Below, piece after piece: positions 56,982 to 64,000 of a DNA stretch of 64,000 bases; the first letter of the stretch is position 1, and the number at the start of each line of letters is the position of its first letter. Made by a program: the position numbers and the translations under genes. The stretch comes from Brevibacillus brevis. Its GTDB lineage: Bacteria; Bacillota; Bacilli; Brevibacillales; Brevibacillaceae. The stretch covers positions 3,472,001 through 3,536,000 of the forward strand of contig NZ_CP030117.1 of assembly GCF_001039275.2 (NCBI RefSeq), written 5' to 3'. The notes below the pieces were generated by a model, which did no database searches, was not told where the DNA came from, and worked only from the letters and a program-made list of their open reading frames with translations.

Positions 56982-57088
56982 ATAAATTTTCCATAAAATG
57001 TAATTTCTGAAAATTGGATGAATTCCATCTCTTCCTTCCCTTTTTAGCGCTGCATAGAATGGAAAAAAGTTTGTACACACTATTGATT

Positions 57089-57116
57089 TTGGCTGTCTTT
57101 TCACGTAGGATAAAAT
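57089..57116 (+). promoter_or_regulatory. sigma-A-like promoter of the acetyltransferase gene
   Basis: TTGGCT (57089-57094), 16-nt spacer and TAAAAT (57111-57116) lie 45 bp before the ATG of the acetyltransferase. It points away from the operon promoter. Confidence 0.5.
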
Positions 57117-57160
57117 GTAATATATTGGCAAAAATCCCTTGGAAGGATGAATGTGATTAG

Positions 57161-57598
57161 ATGTCTGTGACACTTCGTGAAGTAACCCTGGAAAACTGGG
57201 AAGAGTGTATTGAACTGGAACCTACGCCTGAACAGAGTGAATTTGTTGCCCCGAACCTCTACTCCATCGCCGAAGCAAAGTTTCAAACTACATTTGTCCC
57301 TTTGGCCATCTACCACGATGACACGATGGTTGGCTTTGTCATGTACGGGCTAGACCCCGACGATGGAAACTACTGGATTTACAGACTCTTAATTGATGCA
57401 AAGTATCAACGGCAAGGCTACGGACGTGCTGCGATCTCGCAAGTCATTGATATCCTGAAAGCAAAAGAAGATTGTCAAAAAATTGTCATTGGTTATGCCC
57501 CAGCCAATGTCGCAGCCGAGAACCTTTACGCTTCACTCGGATTTCAAAAAAATGGCATGGTTCTGTTTGGAGAGACGATTGCCGAATTGAACTTTTAA
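57161..57598 (+). CDS. GNAT N-acetyltransferase, spermidine-type; candidate self-resistance enzyme
   Basis: A 145-residue GNAT protein. It has the VTLENWEECIEL start and YSIAEAKFQ region common in BltD/spermidine acetyltransferases, the acetyl-CoA loop in YQRQGYGRAAI and a conserved tyrosine in NLYASLGFQKNG. Edeine (EdeQ), paenilamicin (PamZ) and zwittermicin (ZmaR) producers protect themselves with N-acetyltransferases that acetylate the antibiotic. This gene stands divergently next to the first NRPS gene of such a cluster. Self-resistance is thus a good inference, while an unrelated polyamine acetyltransferase is the alternative. The GGAAGG element is about 14 nt before the ATG, somewhat far. 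Confidence 0.85.
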   Translation: MSVTLREVTLENWEECIELEPTPEQSEFVAPNLYSIAEAKFQTTFVPLAIYHDDTMVGFVMYGLDPDDGNYWIYRLLIDAKYQRQGYGRAAISQVIDILKAKEDCQKIVIGYAPANVAAENLYASLGFQKNGMVLFGETIAELNF

Positions 57599-57629
57599 AC
57601 AAGCTATTTTCGTTCCCCAAAAATGAAAC

Positions 57630-57692
57630 AGCGGCGACCTAAGACCTGAAAATCAAGTCTTAGAATCGCCGCTATTTGAATTGTTTTTTGTT
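57630..57692 (+). terminator. terminator after the acetyltransferase gene
   Basis: AGCGGCGA (57630-57637) pairs with TCGCCGCT (57666-57673), extended inward by CTAAGAC/GTCTTAG. The stem is long and GC-rich, followed by ATTTGAATTGTTTTTTG. Confidence 0.8.
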
Positions 57693-57701
57693 TTTCCGTA
57701 A

Positions 57702-57751
57702 ATGAAAAAGCACACCTTCCATGCGTCTGTAAACATCATGGTTAGTGTGCA
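57702..57751 (-). terminator. terminator of the tRNA transcript
   Basis: On the minus strand GCACAC...CCATG pairs with CATGG...GTGTGC (57710-57750), followed by TTTTTC. It lies 15 nt beyond the tRNA-Leu 3' end. Confidence 0.75.
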
Positions 57752-57764
57752 TTCGTTTTTAATA

Positions 57765-57846
57765 TGGTGCCGGTGAAGGGACTTGAACCCCCACGGTTTC
57801 CCTCACGATTTTGAGTCGCGCGCGTCTGCCATTCCGCCACACCGGC
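57765..57846 (-). tRNA. tRNA-Leu (anticodon CAA)
   Basis: The acceptor stem GCCGGTG pairs with CACCGGC. The anticodon stem-loop has loop CTCAAAA, giving anticodon CAA (codon TTG). A long variable arm and GGTTCAAGTCC T arm follow, as in class II tRNA-Leu. The discriminator A and CCA are encoded (57765-57767). Confidence 0.93.
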
Positions 57847-57891
57847 ATGTGAAACTATGAATAAAATAGCACATCATCGATAGAAAATCAA

Positions 57892-57976
57892 TGGTGGGGA
57901 GAGACGGATTCGAACCGCCGAACCCGGAGGGAGCAGATTTACAGTCTGCCGTGTTTAGCCACTTCACTATCTCCCC
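57892..57976 (-). tRNA. tRNA-Tyr (anticodon GTA)
   Basis: The acceptor stem GGGGAGA pairs with TCTCCCC. The anticodon arm is CAGACTGTAAATCTG with anticodon GTA. The variable arm is long (CTCCCTCCGGG region) and the T arm reads GGTTCGAATCC; CCA is encoded at 57892-57894. It is 45 bp upstream of tRNA-Leu and probably cotranscribed. Confidence 0.93.
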
Positions 57977-58068
57977 ACAATATGTGCTGTCTATCTTCTG
58001 CGTCTACTCTCTTCAACCAGAAGCGACATTTATTAATCTACCATGAACTTTGTTTGACGTCAATATAT

Positions 58069-58386
58069 TTATTTAGATTGACTCTCTTTTTTCTCCAAGA
58101 TCTCCTGTGCCCACTCGTGAAAGACGCGTAGTGCTTCGTCCACTTCTTGAAATGTTTCTTCTCCCTCACAGGAGTACTCCGGGAAGTCTAGTATGCGGTT
58201 TTTGCGAATCTTCACTTGGTCTTCTTCGCATTTTATCTCCAAGAAGTAGGGAACGACTTCATCGATCCCATAACTATTTTCTAAAAACTCGTAGGTACGT
58301 ACCCACTCCAGAATTCGAACTTCCGATGCTTTTAAGCGAAGCACCTGCTCCAAGGACATAATGGTTTCATTCCCGTAGTAATACAT
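58069..58386 (-). CDS. hypothetical protein, 105 aa, acidic
   Basis: An acidic, soluble small protein with the pattern LRLKASEVRILEWVRTYEF and a C-terminal helix rich in Glu and Lys. No cysteines that suggest metal sites apart from two isolated ones, no membrane segment. I do not recognise the family. GAAGGG lies 9 nt before the ATG. Its own neighbours are the tRNA pair downstream and the thioredoxin-like gene upstream, with a hairpin between. Confidence 0.6.
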   Translation of the reverse strand: MYYYGNETIMSLEQVLRLKASEVRILEWVRTYEFLENSYGIDEVVPYFLEIKCEEDQVKIRKNRILDFPEYSCEGEETFQEVDEALRVFHEWAQEILEKKESQSK

Positions 58387-58408
58387 GTTATTCAGCCCTT
58401 CTGCATGA

Positions 58409-58435
58409 AAATGGACGGAGCCGTGACTCCGCCCT
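58409..58435 (-). terminator. hairpin after the thioredoxin-like gene
   Basis: GGCGGAGTC and GGCTCCGTCC form a short GC stem with loop CAC region (58413-58433), followed by ATTTTCAT on the minus strand. The T run is short. Confidence 0.5.
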
Positions 58436-58451
58436 GTAATTGATGGATAGA

Positions 58452-59018
58452 TTAGATCGAGGAAAGCATCTCTCTCAGTTCTTTGACAATCACTTGCTGG
58501 TAGCCAGTACCTTCTCCATACTGTTCGAGCATTTCGGCACGTACCACTTTGATCTTTTCTTCATAATCTGGTGCGTTTCGGTCCAGGTTTTGCTGTTTAA
58601 ACGCCGTCATAACAGCTTGGACATGCTTCGGTCGTGGTCCCCATTTTGCCAGAACATGTCCACCCGTGTCCGCGAAAATAACAATTGGGATCGCCCGACC
58701 GCCCATTGTGAGAAACTCATCCATGAGATCGAGGTGTTCTTCCATTACCATAATTTCCACTGGCATGTCTGTTTCTTTCAAGGCATGCAAGATGACTGGC
58801 AAGTTGCGAACGACATCGCCACACCATTCCGCAGCCAAAATCAAGCATCTGAGGTCATCACGATGCTGGAGAGAGGCAAAAAACGCACGGTCTTGTTCAT
58901 CCTCCCATGAAAATGCATCCGACCAGTTTTGGTATGTATCCTGATTTTTTATCATGCTTTCCACGAACGCTTGTGGCTTGAGCCCCGTACGGAATTTATG
59001 TGCTACGTTTGCCCCCAT
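58452..59018 (-). CDS. thioredoxin-family protein with single active-site cysteine
   Basis: A 188-residue protein with a thioredoxin fold: strand LRCLILAAEWCGD, helix with NLPVILHAL, EIMVMEEH and the cis-proline strand AIPIVIFAD. The motif is WCGDV, so only one of the two redox cysteines of a CxxC is present. Related Bacillales proteins of this size are annotated only as thioredoxin-like. A cofactor-independent reductase role is therefore unlikely, while glutathione- or bacillithiol-linked chemistry is possible. ATG 59018 follows GAGGAGG by 8 nt; the upstream frame merely reads through this ribosome site. YycC lies 28 bp upstream in the same direction. Confidence 0.75.
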   Translation of the reverse strand: MGANVAHKFRTGLKPQAFVESMIKNQDTYQNWSDAFSWEDEQDRAFFASLQHRDDLRCLILAAEWCGDVVRNLPVILHALKETDMPVEIMVMEEHLDLMDEFLTMGGRAIPIVIFADTGGHVLAKWGPRPKHVQAVMTAFKQQNLDRNAPDYEEKIKVVRAEMLEQYGEGTGYQQVIVKELREMLSSI

Positions 59019-59046
59019 CTTTTTCTCCTCCTCGTGTGTAATGTAT

Positions 59047-59217
59047 CTAGTCTTGCTTTTCAGACTCTCGCTCACTTTCTTCTTTCTCTTGCTTTGCCAA
59101 CTCCATCATTTTTTGTAACAAAATATGCTGCGGCATGTGCATGAGGCGCTCTAAAGGTACTTGAAGAGCTTCGGCCAGCTTGACAGCCGTATCAGGTGAT
59201 ATCTGTAACGGACGCAT
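59047..59217 (-). CDS. YycC-family small protein
   Basis: A 56-residue protein that starts MRPLQISPDTAVKLAEALQ and contains VPLERLMHMPQHILLQK. These match the Bacillales YycC family almost throughout. The helical N-terminal part recalls one half of a helix-turn-helix domain, and the end is charged. Its function is unknown. ATG 59217 was chosen because AAGGAG lies 9 nt upstream and because family members begin at this methionine. Confidence 0.85.
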   Translation of the reverse strand: MRPLQISPDTAVKLAEALQVPLERLMHMPQHILLQKMMELAKQEKEESERESEKQD

Positions 59218-59302
59218 GTATTTCCACTCCTTCCGTTTGCTTTCATCAGTCCCTCCAGTATAATACACGACTCTTAAACCTGCCAGCTTGGTATCTCGAG
59301 GC

Positions 59303-60382
59303 TCATTCGTTATCCCTGCCAACCACAACGGTGGCCTGCTGATAATCCGGGAAAAGCATATCCAATAGACCTTGTTCTAGCTTGTGCCAAAGGCGGAATC
59401 GCTCTGGAACGAGCCTGGTCCAAGTCATCGCAATCTGTTCCCAATGGTCCATACGACGGTTGTGCTTGACGAGCCAACTATCTAAAAAATTCGTTGACGC
59501 CAAATGTCCGTAGCAGAGCTTCGCCAGCACCGCTTGCCATTCTGATTTTGGTAGTGGATGATGAGCCTGATACCCTTCACAGAACGCAAGAATCCCTTCG
59601 TACTGAAGTGCTGACAAGTGAAGTCCTGAAACCAGATCTTTTGCCCAATACCCTTCCCTTCCGGCACCATCTGTCCAGTCTACGAGTGCAGCCACCTCGC
59701 CATTTGGATGAAAAATGAGCTGTTCGACCCAATACGAATGAAAGCATCTACCTCGGAGCGAGGGTACTGGCAAACGGGATACGTATTCATGGCTCACCGT
59801 CTCCAACAAGGAAATTTGCTGCTCAAGTATTTCACGTACGTATCCTGGAAATGCTCCCTGCTCTTTCTGATAGTGATTCCATAGCTCTCGGCAATCTGCA
59901 ATCGCTTTGGAAGGCGAAAGCATGGGAACGTCCTCAAAGGGGGGAAGAGGATCAAATTGGCGATGAAAATGGGCTAACAGCTCCCCCATCGCCTTTGCTT
60001 CACGAAGTGGCAATTCTCCTGGATGATAGCTACGCCCGTCGATCCATTCATTTACTTGGTACGTCTCTCCCTGATCGTGGGCAAGCCATTCCTGATGATG
60101 AGGGAGAAGCAAACGCGGTGCAGGAAAACCTTTCTCTCGTAGTTCTTGGCTGAGTGCTAGACCAATAAGCATCTCCTCATAGCGAGTTTGCAAGCGCCAT
60201 TTGGCATAAAACCGTTTTACATAATATCGTTGACTGCTTGTCCAAACGGAAAAGCTTTCTTCCCACAAGCCATATGCAATGCGCTCGATACGCTTAACAT
60301 CTAATTGATAATGTTTTTTTAAAGCTACTCTCACCTGATCCGTAGACGATTCCCCCTCCGCTTTCTTCTGTACAGGTCTCAC
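59303..60382 (-). CDS. APH/CotS-like kinase-fold protein with degenerate catalytic motifs
   Basis: About 359 residues with the aminoglycoside phosphotransferase fold. The N-lobe has RYYVKRFY with the ATP lysine, then YQVNEWIDGRSYH as hinge. In the C-lobe the HGDxxxxN catalytic loop is replaced by FHSYWVEQLIF and the DxD metal motif by VDWTDGA. Catalytic Asp and Asn are thus missing in their normal places. Spore-coat CotS-like proteins of this superfamily often look this way. A terminator at 60420-60461 cuts the longer frame, so the start is probably GTG 60382, which has GCGGAG 12 nt upstream. ATG 60526 is the alternative if the terminator leaks. Confidence 0.65.
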   Translation of the reverse strand: MRPVQKKAEGESSTDQVRVALKKHYQLDVKRIERIAYGLWEESFSVWTSSQRYYVKRFYAKWRLQTRYEEMLIGLALSQELREKGFPAPRLLLPHHQEWLAHDQGETYQVNEWIDGRSYHPGELPLREAKAMGELLAHFHRQFDPLPPFEDVPMLSPSKAIADCRELWNHYQKEQGAFPGYVREILEQQISLLETVSHEYVSRLPVPSLRGRCFHSYWVEQLIFHPNGEVAALVDWTDGAGREGYWAKDLVSGLHLSALQYEGILAFCEGYQAHHPLPKSEWQAVLAKLCYGHLASTNFLDSWLVKHNRRMDHWEQIAMTWTRLVPERFRLWHKLEQGLLDMLFPDYQQATVVVGRDNE

Positions 60383-60419
60383 TTCTACATGTAACTCCGC
60401 TTTTCCTCGCTTTTCACGC

Positions 60420-60461
60420 CAAAAAAGATAGTCCCTCTTGAATGAAAGTAAAGGGACTATC
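60420..60461 (-). terminator. terminator after the Cys-rich small protein gene
   Basis: GATAGTCCCT (60427-60436) pairs with AGGGACTATC (60452-60461), a perfect 10-bp stem. On the minus strand it is followed by TTTTTT (60421-60426). It lies about 40 nt beyond the stop at 60499. Confidence 0.85.
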
Positions 60462-60498
60462 TCCTGTGAACGGGACACTTGCACTGGAAAAGGAGAAA

Positions 60499-60696
60499 CT
60501 ATGGCTTTTGCTTTGTGAGGATGCATGGTACACCAAAGCCGATCGCGCCGGGCTGGGACATCTGTTCTAGATATGCCAACCCTCGTGCACATTGCTGCTT
60601 GCATACTTGACATGTATGAGACGTTACGATTTTCAGCTGTACTTGATTGGGGTGCTGTCGCGTGTTCTTTTTCTTTATCTTTTTGCCTTTGGCCAT
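60499..60696 (-). CDS. small Cys-rich basic protein, likely zinc-binding
   Basis: A 65-residue protein with a KKIKKK start and the pattern CQVCKQQC, then 24 residues later GVPC. Four cysteines in the form CxxCxxxC...C suggest a single zinc site. GGAGGA lies 6 nt before ATG 60696 and a strong terminator follows, so it is a real monocistronic gene even though a longer frame runs over it. I recall similar short proteins in Paenibacillaceae but no function. Confidence 0.7.
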   Translation of the reverse strand: MAKGKKIKKKNTRQHPNQVQLKIVTSHTCQVCKQQCARGLAYLEQMSQPGAIGFGVPCILTKQKP

Positions 60697-60823
60697 CCGT
60701 TCTCCTCCCTTTGCCCTGGATCACTCCAGTCTATGAAGAAGAACACCCCCGCTCTTTAGGCAAGCATACAAAATCAAGATATCCACCTGTAAAATGGGCC
60801 TTGTCAAACGTGTCAACAAATAG

Positions 60824-60855
60824 AAAAAGCCGCCGGAGATTTCTCTCCAAGCGAC
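60824..60855 (-). terminator. terminator after the ResA-like gene
   Basis: On the minus strand GTCGC-TT-GGAGA, tetraloop GAAA, TCTCC-GGCGGC form a bulged stem followed by TTTTTCTATTTG, 13 nt after the stop. Confidence 0.7.
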
Positions 60856-60867
60856 GATAAGCCTTCC

Positions 60868-61401
60868 CTATGGATTTGGACTTAACAACTGGCGCAGTTC
60901 CAGCTCCAGTGTAGGGGCATCCACCATGCCGATTATCTTCTTTCGTACGATCCCATTTGCGTCAATCAAGTAAGTAGTTGGGAATGCCATCACCTTGTAA
61001 CGGTTTGACACGGTTCCAGCTACGTCCATCGGTATTGGAAATGTCAGCTTGTAGTTGGTGACGAAGGCCATAGCTGCTTCCGGGCTATCATTGCTCGTGA
61101 CGTTCACGCCATACAAATCAACCTGTCCGCCGTATTTTTCGTAGACTTTCTGTAAATCAGGCGCCTCCAGCTTGCATGGTCCACACCAGGAAGCCCAAAA
61201 GTTCAAGACCAATGGTTTCGTCCTTTTTCCTTCTACCTTGTACGTCTGCTGGTCCAATCCTGTTAGTGTAAAATGAGGAGCTGCAAAGCCAACTTCCGGT
61301 TTTTGAACCTCTGCTACGATTGCGGCCGTTTCTTGAGGCTTTTCCCAAACAGCAAGTCCGACCCCCACTAATACGAGTACCGCGAGCAACAGCTTTTTCA
61401 T
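60868..61401 (-). CDS. ResA/TlpA-like extracytoplasmic thiol-disulfide oxidoreductase
   Basis: 177 residues. An N-terminal membrane anchor (KKLLLAVLVLVGVGLAVW) places the domain outside the cytoplasmic membrane. The redox domain has APHFTLTGLD, the active site NFWASWCGPC and the cis-proline in FPTTYLID. ResA-type proteins reduce apocytochrome c or other exported thiols, using electrons passed through CcdA. The CcdA homologue lies 23 bp upstream in the same operon, which supports this pairing. GAGGTGAC precedes the ATG. Confidence 0.9.
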   Translation of the reverse strand: MKKLLLAVLVLVGVGLAVWEKPQETAAIVAEVQKPEVGFAAPHFTLTGLDQQTYKVEGKRTKPLVLNFWASWCGPCKLEAPDLQKVYEKYGGQVDLYGVNVTSNDSPEAAMAFVTNYKLTFPIPMDVAGTVSNRYKVMAFPTTYLIDANGIVRKKIIGMVDAPTLELELRQLLSPNP

Positions 61402-61424
61402 TTTGTCACCTCTGCCCTACTGAG

Positions 61425-62135
61425 TTAGAATCCCGTAAAGCCTCCGTACATTTGAATGAGAACACGTGTAATATCCGTCAGTTTATCTGTATACAGAAGG
61501 ATACCGAACAAGATCATAATGGCTCCTCCGATTTTCATAAACAGGTCGGAATACTTCACAATCGCGTTCACTTTACTGATGAAGAACGTCATGACAAAAA
61601 ATGGAATGGCGAAACCAAGTGTATACGCCAATGTGTAAGCCAAGGCGCTTGATGGATTGGAAACGCCCATGACGATAATGCCAGAAAGAATCGGTCCCAC
61701 ACAAGGTGTCCATCCAGCTGCATACGTCATTCCCACCAGTATGGACCCAGTATACCCCAATGGTCTCGATTTTAAATCGATTTTAAAAGAGCGCATCATC
61801 CAATCCATTTTAAACACACCAAGCATAACCAAACCAATAACAGCAAGCAAAATACCGCCCAGTTGACGAATTAAGTCCTGTTGGTCGGTGAACAAGCTTC
61901 CGATCCAAGATGTAGACAGCCCGAGCGCAATGAAAATGATCGAAAACCCGACAATGAAGAAAAAGGTATGCAAGAACGCTTGCTTGCGAAAAACCGCTCT
62001 CCCTTTCTTCACTTCATCTACGGTAACCCCAGTTATGTAAGACAAAAAGGACGGGTAAAGCGGCAGGCAGCAAGGGGAAATAAACGAGAGAAAACCTGCT
62101 GCAAAAGCCAAAAACACAGTAATATCGCCAGTCAT
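61425..62135 (-). CDS. ccdA: CcdA-family cytochrome c biogenesis/thiol transport protein
   Basis: A 236-residue protein with six membrane helices. The two membrane-embedded redox cysteines are in FISPCCLPLYPS (helix 1) and WTPCVGPILS (helix 4). CcdA carries electrons from cytoplasmic thioredoxin across the membrane to extracytoplasmic oxidoreductases. GGAGG lies 5 nt before ATG 62135. It is the first gene of a two-gene operon with the ResA-like protein. The extra Cys next to the first one (PCC) is not usual but harmless. Confidence 0.92.
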   Translation of the reverse strand: MTGDITVFLAFAAGFLSFISPCCLPLYPSFLSYITGVTVDEVKKGRAVFRKQAFLHTFFFIVGFSIIFIALGLSTSWIGSLFTDQQDLIRQLGGILLAVIGLVMLGVFKMDWMMRSFKIDLKSRPLGYTGSILVGMTYAAGWTPCVGPILSGIIVMGVSNPSSALAYTLAYTLGFAIPFFVMTFFISKVNAIVKYSDLFMKIGGAIMILFGILLYTDKLTDITRVLIQMYGGFTGF

Positions 62136-62243
62136 ATGTACCTCCGGTGGGTATTTTATCCACTATCTTCTCATTGTATCGAATCTTTTCCCCCTTCAAA
62201 AGTAGCAATGACACTTTGTCTTAAATCCGTGACAATTTACTTT

Positions 62244-62261
62244 ACATAATATTTATTATGT
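62244..62261. promoter_or_regulatory. AT-rich palindrome upstream of ccdA
   Basis: ACATAATA-TT-TATTATGT is an inverted repeat of 8-bp arms with a 2-nt centre, 108-126 bp upstream of the ccdA start codon. It could be an operator, but AT-rich DNA gives such palindromes by chance. The rest of 62136-62410 shows no gene. Confidence 0.3.
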
Positions 62262-62410
62262 CTTAAAACTCGCCCTAAAATATTACAATTGGATGAATAA
62301 ATCTGGTCCACGTTAGAAAATAAATCAGATTTGTGACAAATGTGATTACCTTCAGGTGTGATTTTGCTATAGGTTTCAAACTGCACAGGATAACGAATAC
62401 TTCCATTGTA

Positions 62411-62440
62411 CACAAAAAAGAGGCGGATGCACTCCGCCCC
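62411..62440 (-). terminator. terminator of the efflux operon
   Basis: GGCGGA (62422-62427) and TCCGCC (62433-62438) form a stem with a 5-nt loop, followed on the minus strand by TCTTTTTTGTG, 20 nt after the adaptor stop. Confidence 0.9.
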
Positions 62441-62457
62441 TTCTTCGATACTCTTTT

Positions 62458-63684
62458 TTACTGAATCGTGACTTTACCGCCATCTTGAAGCAGTGTTTGC
62501 CCTTTTACCACGATCTTATCGCCGGCAGACAAGCCTGTCAAAATTTCGATCTGATCACTGGAGGATTTGCCTGTAGTGACCTCGACTTGTTTTGCAATGT
62601 CACCTTCCAGCTTGAATACATACTGCTTACCATCGCGATCAAAGACCGCACCGCGCGTTACAACGATCGATTTTGCTCCACTTTCCCCAACCGATGGGAA
62701 GGTTACATTTACAACCATGTCGGACTTCAGCTCGTTGGATGGGTTTGGAATCGTAATCTCTACTGGATATGCCTTGAGTTGGGTATCCATTACTGGACTC
62801 ATCGCCGTTACTTTGGCATCAATCGTTTTTCCTGTCGATTGTACGTTTACTTTTACGGTAGTTCCTACTTTTATTTTTGTGATATCTGCTTCTGACAGAT
62901 TCGCTTTTACCAGAAGTGGGTTCGTGTTCACAACAACCACAACCGGCTGCTGACCTGCCATTTGACCAACTGCGCCGTTTACGCTGGAAATATATCCGTT
63001 GATCGGAGACGTCACAGTCGCATTCGCTAATTGCTCACGTGCGTTCTGCAAGCTTACTTGCGCTTGCTGTACAGAAGCTTCGGAAACTTGCACACTCGTT
63101 TTTTGCCCAGCAGATTGCAATGCCTGCTGCGCGTTATCGTAAGAGGTCTGTGCCGTTGTCAGTTGGGAGTTTGCCTGTTCCATCTGCTGAGCGGAAATTG
63201 CTCCTTGTGAAAAGAGCTGTTGCATCCGCTGCTGGTTTACTTTTGCATCCTGGAGCGCGGTTTCTGCCTGCTTCAGGCTATTTTTCGCTTGAACCAAGCC
63301 TTGATCAGAGCTGCTGCCCGCTTGGTTTAAGCTCGCTTTTGATACGTTGTAGGCTGCTTCTGCTTGTTTAACACCGTTCACCAGATCTTTTTCATCGAGC
63401 TTGAACAAGACTTGACCTTTTGTTACGTATTGGCCCAGTTTCACTGGCAGGGAAGAAATTTTCCCACCCACTTTCGGGGAGACTTGCACTTCCTCACTCG
63501 GCGCCAGCTTTGCCGTGAGACCAGAATCTGATACCACTGTGCCCGTTGCAACAGTTTCCACCTGTACAGGGGTTGCCGCTTCCACCGTTTCCGTAGGCGG
63601 TGTTTCCGCTTGCGGGCTGGAGCACCCTGCCACTAGCGAGATGGCTAGCAATGCCAAAATGACGGGTTTTTTACTTAGTTTCAT
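62458..63684 (-). CDS. RND efflux periplasmic adaptor-like lipoprotein (HlyD/MFP family)
   Basis: 408 residues. A lipoprotein signal (KLSKKPVILALLAISLVAGC) fixes the start at ATG 63684, which has GAGGAGGG 6 nt upstream. After a Thr/Pro-rich linker comes a split lipoyl domain (KVGGKISSLPVKLGQYVTKGQ and ATVTSPINGYISSV), with a long Gln/Ala-rich coiled-coil hairpin between them, then beta-barrel and membrane-proximal domains (ending GLSAGDKIVVKG). Such adaptors work with RND or ABC pumps. The pump gene is directly upstream at 63713. The substrate is unknown. Confidence 0.9.
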   Translation of the reverse strand: MKLSKKPVILALLAISLVAGCSSPQAETPPTETVEAATPVQVETVATGTVVSDSGLTAKLAPSEEVQVSPKVGGKISSLPVKLGQYVTKGQVLFKLDEKDLVNGVKQAEAAYNVSKASLNQAGSSSDQGLVQAKNSLKQAETALQDAKVNQQRMQQLFSQGAISAQQMEQANSQLTTAQTSYDNAQQALQSAGQKTSVQVSEASVQQAQVSLQNAREQLANATVTSPINGYISSVNGAVGQMAGQQPVVVVVNTNPLLVKANLSEADITKIKVGTTVKVNVQSTGKTIDAKVTAMSPVMDTQLKAYPVEITIPNPSNELKSDMVVNVTFPSVGESGAKSIVVTRGAVFDRDGKQYVFKLEGDIAKQVEVTTGKSSSDQIEILTGLSAGDKIVVKGQTLLQDGGKVTIQ

Positions 63685-63712
63685 GTATGTCCCTCCTCTT
63701 CCCACAAACGTC

Positions 63713-64000
63713 TTACGATTCCAAAGCGGGATTAATTTTCTTTTGTTTCTTTGCTAATTTCTTTTCGAGTTTCAACTGGCGCTTCAAGCGTCTCTTTTTC
63801 CCTAGATCATCAAACCAGGAAGCAACGACAGGAACCAGAACCAGGGTAATCAGTGTAGAGAAACCGAGACCGAAAATAACCGTTACGGCCATTGGTGCAT
63901 TCGTCTCAGAGCCGGCGCCGCCAGAGAATGCGAGCGGTCCAATCGCCAGAATGGTGGTAAGTGTCGTCATCAAAATCGGACGAAGACGAATCGGGCCAGC
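63713..64000 (-). CDS. RND efflux pump permease, C-terminal fragment (runs off window)
   Basis: The last 95 residues of a pump. [20 protein letters not shown] and the helix [19 protein letters not shown] are the typical end of AcrB/HAE1-type RND transporters, followed by a lysine-rich cytoplasmic tail. The frame is open to the window edge at 64000. The stop lies 29 bp before the adaptor start, so pump and adaptor form one operon with the pump first. The N-terminal 900 or so residues are outside the window. Confidence 0.88.
   Translation of the reverse strand, partial: AGPIRLRPILMTTLTTILAIGPLAFSGGAGSETNAPMAVTVIFGLGFSTLITLVLVPVVASWFDDLGKKRRLKRQLKLEKKLAKKQKKINPALES

Noticed and set aside
59218..59328. 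N-terminal extension of the YycC protein to 93 aa
   Set aside because: The extension overlaps the neighbouring kinase-like gene and reads through the AAGGAG ribosome site; family members start at MRPLQ.
60525..60860. 111-aa plus-strand frame
   Set aside because: It is antisense to the Cys-rich small protein, which has an excellent ribosome site and terminator.
1..64000. Insertion sequences, prophage, CRISPR arrays
   Set aside because: No transposase, integrase, phage structural genes or regularly spaced repeats were seen; repeats inside the NRPS genes are homologous domains.

Overview
The window looks like a chromosomal stretch from a Bacillota member of the Paenibacillaceae, most likely Brevibacillus. 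The basis is strong GGAGG ribosome sites, many TTG/GTG starts, typical Bacillales small proteins (YmaF, YycC, YkvA and CDGSH types), and a large nonribosomal peptide cluster of the edeine/paenilamicin/zwittermicin kind. The genus is inferred from gene content, not from a marker gene.

Left part (1-12.4 kb): ordinary chromosomal genes. These are a HAD phosphatase cut by the window edge, a YmaF-like protein, an isochorismatase-like hydrolase, a four-gene response regulator/kinase/ABC ATPase/FtsX-permease module, a DoxX protein behind a good inverted repeat, a small DnaJ-type zinc-finger protein, a CDGSH Fe-S protein, an oxidoreductase, a YkvA protein, a DUF3885-like pseudogene, an aldo/keto reductase and two small unknown proteins.

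Middle part (12.5-57.6 kb): a roughly 44 kb minus-strand operon for a trans-AT NRPS-PKS product, starting from a sigma-A-like promoter near 56.97 kb. Assembly order read from the genes: C-A(Asn)-T-E; C-A-T-C-VOC-VOC-C*; A-T-C; half C-A-T-C; half C-A-T; KS-MT-KR-ACP-C-A(Gly)-T-half C; then KS-ACP-BtrH-like domain. Helper enzymes are a radical SAM 2,3-aminomutase-like protein, a class I/II aminotransferase, a free acyltransferase, a free ACP, a second BtrH-like protein and a complete SbnI/SbnA/SbnB-type route from serine to L-2,3-diaminopropionate. The last gene fuses a ClbP-type periplasmic peptidase to an ABC exporter, which fits removal of an N-acyl-D-Asn leader at export. A divergent GNAT acetyltransferase beside the first gene is a candidate self-resistance enzyme. 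The inferred product is a cationic, Dap-containing linear aminopeptide related to edeine or paenilamicin. It differs by having a KamA-like mutase, an embedded VOC didomain, a C-methyltransferase domain and BtrH-type domains. No thioesterase is present.

Right part (57.7-64 kb): housekeeping genes on the minus strand. These are tRNA-Leu and tRNA-Tyr, a thioredoxin-like protein, YycC, a kinase-fold protein with a degenerate active site, a Cys-rich small protein, a ResA/CcdA pair for extracytoplasmic thiol redox, and an RND-type efflux adaptor with the start of its pump. No insertion sequence, CRISPR array or prophage was seen.
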